NCBI GenBank assembly: GCA_028564925.1
Contig: CM053030.1
Coordinates: 373,080,945-373,144,944, forward strand
DNA from: Lithobates sylvaticus
Lineage: Eukaryota; Chordata; Amphibia; Anura; Ranidae
Direction of reading: 5' to 3'
DNA: 64,000 bases
Shown: positions 56,346-64,000 of the stretch, piece by piece
Layout: each line of letters starts with the position of its first letter
Position numbering within the stretch: position 1 is the stretch's first letter
The notes under the pieces: generated by a model
What the model was told of the DNA's origin: nothing
The model's database searches: none
What the model saw: the letters and a program-made list of their open reading frames with translations, nothing else
Program-made: the position numbers and the translations under genes

Positions 56346-58646
56346 ATGTCCACGCACAGCTCTCGATCTACTGAGTCAGCGGATCTACAACAGGGCACGA
56401 TCCAGCGATACCTGCTCCGCACATCTCAGTCCGATCCCCGCACTCCCAAAGACAAGATGGCGCCCGCTCGAAATCCAGGGAAGGGCAAGCCTCCTCCCCC
56501 TGTTCAACCGGCGACGGACAGCGGCGAAGAATCAGATGAACCCCCGGCCAAGCACTCAGACCCTCCAACTGTAGTGTCCGGATCTGGCACCTCTATCACC
56601 CTGCTTCCAGACACAGGCCCTAAAGATGTGGCCCATCAAGCCTCAGGAGAATTACCTAGATCTGAAGCCTCGTCCCTTCTGGCGGCCTTCCGAGCGGAGT
56701 TTGAGTCCTGGGCGGTCAAAATGGAGACCTCACTCCACAAAGATCTCCAGTCCCTCCAACAGCAGGTCTCCACTAATCAGACAGAAATATCTGCTCTAAC
56801 TGACTATCAATCTGATCATGCAGCCCGCATCACATCCCTCGAGCGGGCCTCCAAAGAACACCTGCACCGCATTCGACAACACCAACTACGCATAGAAGAC
56901 GGTAAAAATCGGAGCCGCAGGAATAATATACGGCTACAAGGCATACCGGAGGCCACGGCGGGTACAGACTTGAAACCTTCTGTCACTGCCATCCTCAACC
57001 TAGTCCTGGGAAGAGAGACCTCGTCCCCTATTGAAATAGACCGGGTGCACAGAGTGGGGGGACCCAGGAGAGAACATAGTGACCGCCCATGCGACGTCCT
57101 CTGCAGAGTTCACTACTTCACCCTTAAAGAAGAAATAATGCGCAAGGCATGGCGTTTGGGTCCCGTGGATTTTGATGGTTCTGCCATCCACCTATACCCA
57201 GATCTCTCTTGCAACACTCTCCAGATGCGCCGCATGGTCCGCCCACTGCTGGACCTGATACGTCAAGCAGGAGCAACCTACACATGGGGACACCCCTTCA
57301 GCATCAAGGTGACCAGGGCCGAGCATAAATTTTCCACTGAATGGAATACCCTGAATACCCTGAATACACTGAATACCCTGAAAACCCTGCTTCTTACCGA
57401 TTATGCCCGCACCCATGATATCCCTCTATGCCTCTTGACGGTCAATGCCGAAAAAGCATTCGACCAGGTCGACTGGCAATTCCTTCAGATGTCTCTGAAG
57501 CAGATAGGCCTGGGCCCCAAAATGCTATCCCGAATTATGTCCCTTTATTCCTCACCTTCCGCTAGAATTCGGGTAAACGGTTCATTGTCACCCACATTTG
57601 CCATCCATAATGGGACACGACAAGGCTGCCCCCTATCTCCCCTTCTTTATGTCCCTGTCATGGAACACCTGGCAATCACCCTACGCAACAACCCCAACAT
57701 CTCAGGTGTATCAATAGGCCCCTCTCATTCCAAGCTGGCACTCTTCGCGGACGACCTATTATTGTTTGTAACCCAACCCCATCTATCCTTACCACATATA
57801 ATGCGGGAATTCACAAGGTTTGGCAAGCTGAGCAATTTTAAAGTAAACCATACTAAATCAGAAATCCTGAACATCTCACTGTCCCAGGAGGTCCTCCGCC
57901 AAGTCTCCACTAAGTACCCGTTTAAAACAAGCTCCACCTCCATCCATTACCTCGGAATCCAAATACCCACAGAAGCATCCCAATTATTCGCTTTGAATTA
58001 TGCTACCCTTCTGCTTAGAACCAAGACGGACCTCTCAAACTACACAAAGAAACACCTATCGTGGCTAGGTAGGGTGAATGCCCTAAAAATGGATGTCCTC
58101 CCTCGGTTTCTCTACCTGTTCCAAACAATTCCCATTTCCATACCCTCCTGGTTCTTTAAGAAGCTCCGCCAACTATTCTCCTCCTTTATCTGGGGAGGGG
58201 CTCGTCCCCGGATACGATATGAGACTCTCTCGCTCCCCAAGATTCGTGGCGGAGCTGGAGCTCCAGATGCCTCTATATACTATAGAGCAGCTGTGCTCAC
58301 GCGTATACTTAACTGGTTCCATCATTCCCCCACCAAATTATGGGTACAAATAGAGAGCCATATCAACTCAATAGATCTCTGCGCCTTACCGTGGACACCT
58401 AACGAATTTCTGAAAGAGGTACCCCTGAGAGACCTCATCCGACAAACCATACAAATCTGGACCCGAATGAACTCCTCCAAGACCCTATCTCCTCTGAAAG
58501 GACCCATGACTCCACTGTTTGGGACTCCGGCCTTTCCGCCGGCCCTACAGGGAACGAGTTTTGGACCTTGGTGTAAGGAGGACCACAGACGACTTGCCCA
58601 AGTCCTACGGTCAGACTCTTCTCTGATCCACGACGTTCCTCCCTGA
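56346..58646 (+). CDS. LINE ORF1 fused in frame to ORF2 reverse transcriptase
   Basis: 766 open codons. Residues 1-110 are a basic, proline-rich head; 115-190 a coiled coil (ESWAVKMETSLHKDLQSLQQ, ISALTDYQSDHAARITSLER). From 195 comes the L1 ORF1 RNA-recognition domain (RRNNIRLQGIPEA, EIDRVHRVGGPRR), then the ORF1 C-terminal domain (YPDLSCNTLQMRRMVRPLLD, YTWGHPFSIKV). At 331-347 a 9 bp direct repeat encodes NTLNTLNTLNTL. The frame then continues as ORF2 RT: LTVNAEKAFDQVDW (motif A, with N where the catalytic D is expected), RQGCPLSPLLY (motif B), LALFADDLLLF (motif C, DD intact), then the RT thumb and C-terminal region. The APE endonuclease and RT fingers are absent. The frame ends near 58646 by a shift; the rest lies at 58690-59463. 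Confidence 0.9.
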   Translation: MSTHSSRSTESADLQQGTIQRYLLRTSQSDPRTPKDKMAPARNPGKGKPPPPVQPATDSGEESDEPPAKHSDPPTVVSGSGTSITLLPDTGPKDVAHQASGELPRSEASSLLAAFRAEFESWAVKMETSLHKDLQSLQQQVSTNQTEISALTDYQSDHAARITSLERASKEHLHRIRQHQLRIEDGKNRSRRNNIRLQGIPEATAGTDLKPSVTAILNLVLGRETSSPIEIDRVHRVGGPRREHSDRPCDVLCRVHYFTLKEEIMRKAWRLGPVDFDGSAIHLYPDLSCNTLQMRRMVRPLLDLIRQAGATYTWGHPFSIKVTRAEHKFSTEWNTLNTLNTLNTLKTLLLTDYARTHDIPLCLLTVNAEKAFDQVDWQFLQMSLKQIGLGPKMLSRIMSLYSSPSARIRVNGSLSPTFAIHNGTRQGCPLSPLLYVPVMEHLAITLRNNPNISGVSIGPSHSKLALFADDLLLFVTQPHLSLPHIMREFTRFGKLSNFKVNHTKSEILNISLSQEVLRQVSTKYPFKTSSTSIHYLGIQIPTEASQLFALNYATLLLRTKTDLSNYTKKHLSWLGRVNALKMDVLPRFLYLFQTIPISIPSWFFKKLRQLFSSFIWGGARPRIRYETLSLPKIRGGAGAPDASIYYRAAVLTRILNWFHHSPTKLWVQIESHINSIDLCALPWTPNEFLKEVPLRDLIRQTIQIWTRMNSSKTLSPLKGPMTPLFGTPAFPPALQGTSFGPWCKEDHRRLAQVLRSDSSLIHDVPP

Positions 58647-59463
58647 CCCGTCTTCTCATGCCTCGACGCATTGGCTGCAGAGGCAACAGGTGATATCCTT
58701 CATTCGCACCTTCCCATCCCTGCCTGATATACTTACCGACTTAACAGACTTGGAGAGCATGCTGCTCCAGGCTACCCCCCCTACACATGTAGTCTCTCAA
58801 CTATACTCTCTCATACAAATGGCCTATAATCCTGACCTCCCCCCATACACACAGGCCTGGAAAGAAGACTTGGGTCACTCCATTTCACCTGTAGACTGGC
58901 AAAAGTGCTTCATTCTGACTTACAAAATATCCTTAGCCTCCAAAGCTCAAGAAAAGGGATTCAAGTTGTTGACCCGTTGGTACAGATGCCCCTCGACTTT
59001 ACACCGGATAAACCCAGCGCTTCCAGATACCTGCTGGCGTTGCTTGTCCTCCAAAGGAACCTTACTTCATATCTGGTGGGAATGCCCCCCTGTGAGGAAG
59101 TTCTGGCAAAAGATCCTTGACATGTACTGCAGACTCATGGCGACCTCAATCACACCCTCTCCTGAGGTAGCTCTGCTATCTCTGCTCCCGGGACCGCTTA
59201 AGTCAGTCAAGAAAGACGTTCTGCGTCACTTTTTGGCGGCTGCTAGAACGGTATTGCCCAGACATTGGAAATCTACGAGCATGATTTCCCTGGGGGACTG
59301 GGCAATTGAAGTGGACCGAATCAACACTTTGGAACGACTGTTGTCGCAGGAAACGGGTAAAGAGGAACAATTCTCCAAGACCTGGACCTCGTGGTCTATG
59401 TTTCGATACTCCTCAGAATTTATTCCATGGGCCACGGAGGACTGCACCGGCGCACCTGTGTAA
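58640..59463 (+). CDS. LINE ORF2 C-terminal domain, frame-shifted from the fusion
   Basis: An open frame to a stop at 59461. The first in-frame ATG is at 58690, but homology begins about 50 bases earlier (ASTHWLQRQQVISFIRTF), so this is ORF2 continuing after a single frame shift near 58625-58645. It carries the L1 C-terminal Cys/His segment (LLTRWYRCPSTLHR, CWRCLSSKGTLLHIWWECPP, VRKFWQKIL). Confidence 0.85.
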
Positions 59464-59959
59464 CCAGAGTGGAATGTCTCCCTCCTCATTCCTGAAATTC
59501 CTTGCTATCCTGTCCCCTCTATCCCCACCCTCTCTCTCCTTTTCTCCTTTCCCCTCTAAAAGTTGCAGTATTACCCAAATATTTAATCCACAATCTCTAG
59601 TCTCATCAGACCGAAATGGTGGCGCACACAGAGCTTCCCTCCCGGAAAGAGCGTGTCCAGTATAGACACAAAAGCCCTAGCCTACCTGTAATGAGTGGGC
59701 ACCACTCACTGAGTAGATAGTGGTGCTCATGTACCCACAATAACCTAGAATAGACGCCGTAGGTATACAGGCTTGTATATCACATTAACTCAACTGAAGC
59801 TCACAATTACCTAAACCATTAGAAGGTTTGACACCACTGTAGCAAAATGTTATATGTATCTGTTTATGTGTTACTGAAAGACATGTGTTTACTGTGTCAT
59901 TGTTTTCTACCTCAATTTTCTATCTCAATAAAATAAGATTGAACTAAGATCTCCCTACT

Positions 59960-61489
59960 TGTATTCCTGAAAGGGATGAAAAGCCTGTTGATAATAGAAC
60001 CTCTGTATTCCTCAATAATTCCCTTTTTTGGACTGACCATTTAATTTTCTCTAACTGGTTCTATATATTAGCTTCAAAATCCAAAGACAGATTTCATGCA
60101 GCTTGCTCCCCCTATTCCTTCACACATCCTTTATCAGTCTTGTTTTTACACAATTTCCAATATTTATGGATATTTTTGTTCTGCCTGAACAGCAATTTTT
60201 CTGTTTACATTCTTCTTCTGCTATTGATTTTCAATTTGTATAACGCTCTTTGCCAAAAGCTAGCTATAAAGCAATAGTGACAAATTATTCAACACTATAC
60301 AAAATGGTAAGTGCTGAGACAATGAAATTTGGCTGTATTGGGATTTCATATTAACAAGCATAAGTAACTTGGTAAAAAATGCGGATTACATATCTTACAG
60401 GAACACCCTGCTTCCAAATAACTTTGAATGCCTAAACAGTAATTTGTCTTTCAGGATGGCTAACCATTTTAAAATATAGAGATACCAAATTTCAAGTGTA
60501 TCTAAATCCATTTACATTTGAATAGAGTAGGGAATTGTTCACACACGTGTCAGGTTCATATTGCAATCTGACACTGTGTACTTTACTTTGCCCGTGCTTT
60601 ACCTATTTTGGCTGTGTTTGAAATGAAGGGAAAATCCAAAATGTATATTTATTACCAGAACAGATGTAGAGATAGAGAAACTTGTTGCAGTGACAACTGT
60701 CTAAAGCTTGCCAGATGCCTTGTAAATTTTAACAAGTTGCTAATAAACCAGTCAAAATCCACTAAATGGGTAGCCCAGTTGCCCCCTTCCTGCCTGATAT
60801 CCTTCGATTGAAAAATTGAAGGGGCCCAATGGAAAATACTTGGTCGAACAGTGGCAGTAACCAATCAGATGCAACCAATGTACCTTTATTCCAACAGGTG
60901 CTAGTGTCAGCTGCCAGAAAACAAAAGGCACAGCTGCAGATTTGTCCATTCATGCTGTATAGCTTGCAGACTAAACAAAAAACAGTGTCAAAATCTCAGT
61001 GTATGGCCAGTTTAAAAGAGCACTTTGGAGAGGTCTCCTGAAAATTTCCTGATACTTCCTGACGTGCCTACGGCACAGAAACTAAAGGGTAGTTTCCCAA
61101 TGGGACATACAAGGCAAAGAAAATGACAAGGGCTTTAACACTTTTCCACTTTTCTATCCAAATCAAAAGCAAAAAAATGTAATTAAATAAAAAAAAAAAA
61201 CATGTTTTGGCTTTAGATGTTTTGGCTTCCAGAGCATATTAATAGCGGTACATTAGATGTGGTGGCTGCATCAGTTTTCTTTCCTTTGGCTTTTTACCCT
61301 CTGTTATCAACTGGTGATCTGGTCAGTAACACACCTTATGTATTAGTGAGATACAACTTTGGAGACATAATCACAGGAGGCAAAGCAGATAGCAGCATCG
61401 TCAGTTTGGGGGGGAGGGTAGTGTTAAATGTATTTGCATACCTAATTACACTAACAAATTGAAGCCAATCTCCATCTCACACTTTATAA
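59960..61489. other. Gene-free stretch
   Basis: Short frames only (none above 81 codons). No splice-supported gene, RNA or clear element is recognised. Confidence 0.5.
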
Positions 61490-61795
61490 TTAGGGATGAG
61501 CCGAACACCCCCCGGTTTGGTTCGCACCAGAACATACCGAACAGGCAAAAAATTTGGCAGAACACATGAACACTGTTAAAGTCTATGGGACACGAACATG
61601 AATAATCAAAAGTGCTAATTTTAAAGGCTTATATGCAAGTTATTGTCATAAAAAAGTGTTTGGGGACCTGGGTCCTGCCCCAGGGGACATGTATCAATGC
61701 AAAAAAAATGTTTAAAAACCGAAGTTTTTTCGGGAGCAGTGATTTTTGTAATGCCTAAAGTGAAACAATAAAAATTAAATATTCTTTTAAATATT
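61490..61795. mobile_element. hAT-like frog repeat, left end (TAGGGATGAGCCGAAC)
   Basis: It starts TAGGGATGAGCCGAACACCC at about 61491, followed by TTAAAGGCTTATATGCAAGT and GGGGACCTGGGTCCTGCCCC, modules shared with 23335-24272 and 50154-50640. It breaks off near 61795. Confidence 0.8.
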
Positions 61796-61799
61796 AGAC

Positions 61800-62230
61800 A
61801 TGGGAACTGTCAAAAAATTTGTTTCGTTTTGTTTCGTCCCGTTTCGTATATAAAAAAAATCGTAATTTGTAATTCGTGTACGAAATTCCGTTCGAATTCG
61901 TACGAAATACGAATTTCGTACGAATCGTAATTTTTTTTCGAATCGCTACGAATCTTTAGTAAAGTTACGAATCGTTACGAATCGTTAACACGGCTAATGA
62001 ATTATCGGTTCTCATAACACAGAGAACAATTTGAATCCAACTACAAATATCGAATTTCAATTTCAAGTTACGAATCGTTACGAAACGTTACGAATAGTTA
62101 CGAATCGTTAGTAAATCCAACTACAAATATCGAATTTCAACTAATATGAAAGAAATTATAATAGCGGATATAACGAATGCTTCGAATGCTTCGAATGAAT
62201 TCGAGATTCAGTATATCTAATATAGAGAAC
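61800..62230. repeat. Degenerate repeat of TACGAATCGT words
   Basis: ACGAATCGTTACGAATCGTT and variants (TACGAAATACGAATTTCGTA, TTACGAAACGTTACGAATAG) fill the block. CAACTACAAATATCGAATTTC occurs at about 62039 and 62110, so a ~70 bp unit is duplicated. Many words are self-complementary. Confidence 0.8.
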
Positions 62231-62329
62231 TGTTCCTGCACAAAGTGTCATTTTTGCAGGAAAAAAAGCTATTTAAAATCACTTGCGGCTAATAAAAAGT
62301 CAGCTACGTAACACAGAGAACAGTCATTC

Positions 62330-64000
62330 ATTGATAAAAAAAAAAAAAAAAGCGTGGGGGTCCCCCCAAATTCAATAACTAGGCCCTTAAAGTCTGGTAT
62401 GGATATTAAGGGGAACCCCAGCCAAAAAAAAAAAAAATGGCGTGGGGTCCCCCCCAAATATCCATACCAGACCCTTCAGGTCTGGGATGGATTTTAAGGG
62501 GAACCCCGGCCAAAAAAAAATAAATGGCGTGGGGTTCCCCTCAAAATCCATACCGGACCCTTTATCCGAGCACGCAACCTGGCAGGCCGCAGGAAAAGAG
62601 GGGGGGACGAGAGCGGCCCCCCTCCCGCCTGAACCGTACCAGGCCACATGCCCTCAACATTGGGAGGGTGCTTTGGGGGTCTGAGACCCCCAAAGCACCT
62701 TGTCCCCATGTTGATGAGGACAAGGGCCTCATCCCCACAACCCTGGCCGGTGGTTGTGGGGGTCTGCGGGCGGGGGGCTTATCGGAAACTGGAAGCCCCC
62801 TTTAACAAGGGGACCCCCAGATCCCGCCCCCCCCCCCTGTGTGAAATGGTAAGGGGGTACTTTTCCTACCATTTCACCAAAAAATTGTCAAAAATTGTAA
62901 AAATGACAGGAGACGGTCTTTGACAATTCCTTTATTAAAATCTTCTTTCTTCTTTCTTCTGGTCTTCCTTTCTTCATCTTCTCCTTCCGGCATCTTCTTC
63001 TTCCATCTTCTTCTTCCTCCGATCCGCTTCTTCTTGCTCTGGTCTTCCCGTCCTTCTCGTCCAGCATCGGCGTCTGTTCTGTCGGGCCGCTCCTCGCAAT
63101 GGGAGGCTCCCGCTCTGTGAGGCTTCTCTCCGGCTGACAGGTCTTTTATAACGGAGGGCTCCTGGTAACCCCGCCCCCTCTGACACACGGGGATGTCATG
63201 GGGACTTCCCTATGGCTTTCCCCATGATGTCAGATGGGGGCAGGGTCACCAGGTGCCCTCCGTTATAAAAGACCTGTCAGCCGGAGAGAAGCCTCACACA
63301 GCGGGAGCCTCCCATTGCGAGGAGCGGCTCAACAGAACAGATGCCGATGCCGGACGAGAAGGACGAGAAGAACGGAGCAAGAAGAAGCGGATCGGAGGAA
63401 GAAGAAGATGGAAGAAGATGACGGAAGGAGAAGATGAAGAAAGGAAGACCAGAAGAAAGAAGAAAGAAGATTTTAATAAAGGAATTGTCAAAGACCGTCT
63501 CCTGTCATTTTTACAATTTTGTCACCTTTTTGGTGAAATGGTAGGAGTACTTTTGTACCCCCTTACTATTTCACACAGGGGGGGGCGGGATCTGGGGGTC
63601 CCCTTGTTAAAGGGGGCTTCCAGATTCCGATAAGCCCCCCGCCCGCAGACCCCCACAACCAATGGCCAGGGTTGTGGGGATGAGGCCCTTGTCCTCATCA
63701 ACATGGGGACAAGGTGCTTTGGGGGTCTCAGACCCCCAAAGCACCCTCCCAATGTTGAGGGCATGTGGCCTGGTACGGTTCAGGCGGAAGGGGGGGCGCT
63801 CTCGTCCCCCCTCTTTTCCTGCGGCCTGCCAGGTTGCGTGCTCGGATAAAGGGTCCGGTATTGATTTTGAGGGGAACCCCACGCCATTTTTTTTTTTCTG
63901 GCCGGGGTTCCCCTTAAAATCCATCCCAGACCTGAAGGGTCTGGTATGGATATTTAGGGGGGGGCCCACGCCATTTTTTATTTTTTTTGGCTGGGGTCCC
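62330..64000. mobile_element. Large foldback element, >1.6 kb palindrome cut by the window edge
   Basis: The centre is near 63205. Matched landmarks: ATTTCACCAAAAAATTGTCA at 62872 against GGTGAAATGG near 63531; GACGGTCTTTGACAATTCCT at 62912 against AGGAATTGTCAAAGACCGTC at 63480; CGGCTGACAGGTCTTTTATA at 63132 against TATAAAAGACCTGTCAGCCG at 63263. CCCCAGCCAAAAA at 62416 pairs with TTTTTTGGCTGGGG at the window end. Each arm contains a smaller hairpin (GGGTGCTTTGGGGGTCTGAG, then ACCCCCAAAGCACC). Arms of about 790 bp or more are nearly identical. Outward TTTTAATAAAGGAATT with AATAAA occurs in each. Short frames on both strands are not genes. Confidence 0.93.

Larger units (their letters stand above)
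55383..59945 (+). mobile_element. L1-type LINE with monomeric 5' promoter and large internal deletion
   Basis: A 4.56 kb insert flanked by AAGATCTCCCTACT (55369-55382 and 59946-59959). It begins with a GC-rich 5' UTR and ends in AATAAAATAAGATTGAACT with almost no poly(A). It retains the 5' end, ORF1, RT from motif A onward and the ORF2 C terminus. The ORF2 endonuclease and the first part of RT are missing. Perfect target duplications and long open frames point to a young copy. Confidence 0.92.

Noticed and set aside
62874-63633. Arg/Glu/Lys-rich frames of about 100-146 codons on both strands
   Set aside because: They come from the GAAGAA-rich inverted arms of the foldback element and mirror each other.

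Overview
The window looks like intergenic or intronic DNA of a large, repeat-rich vertebrate genome, most likely a ranoid frog. The basis is the repeat vocabulary: TTAA-flanked elements opening with CCACTT, elements ending in TAGGGATGAGC, frog-style Tc1, hAT, Harbinger and Penelope elements, and L1-like and CR1/L2-like LINEs. I found no convincing host protein-coding gene, rRNA, tRNA or CRISPR array. Every long coding signal belongs to a mobile element. I saw no LTR retrovirus, Polinton or other capsid-bearing element.

Layout. 1-7285: gene-free, AT-rich DNA with a decayed ~120 bp satellite, one 262 bp MITE and a Penelope-type relic. 7286-19137: a Penelope-like retroelement (minus strand) with near-identical 0.7 kb direct terminal repeats. 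It was later invaded by a 5 kb TTAA-flanked DNA element and by a 1 kb 5'-truncated LINE with a 16 bp target duplication. 19138-25641: small DNA elements (a hAT MITE, two more TTAA elements) and a Tc1-like element that is itself split by other repeats. 25642-32900: a broken autonomous hAT transposon (minus strand) with ~107 bp subterminal repeats, a Tc1 3' end, simple repeats and a decayed minisatellite. 32910-42296: a PIF/Harbinger transposon with terminal inverted repeats and TGA target duplications. 42297-50640: gene-free DNA with MITEs, foldback elements and Penelope terminal-repeat fragments. 50640-54895: a LINE relic, then a 1.6 kb tandem duplication whose edge lies in a hammerhead-like motif. 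55383-59945: an L1-type LINE with a monomeric 5' promoter and an ORF1-RT fusion made by internal deletion. 61490-64000: hAT-like non-autonomous sequence and a >1.6 kb foldback palindrome cut by the window edge.

The most notable object is the Harbinger element. It appears to carry three genes instead of the usual two: a DDE transposase (two exons, minus), a MYB/SANT-like DNA-binding protein (three exons, plus, open throughout) and a MADF-domain protein (minus). MADF and MYB genes diverge from one short CpG-rich segment, and MYB and transposase genes converge on a hairpin-rich segment. Each gene has one intron holding a different minisatellite (20, 34 and 62 bp units). The transposase has a one-base frame slip while both accessory genes stay open.
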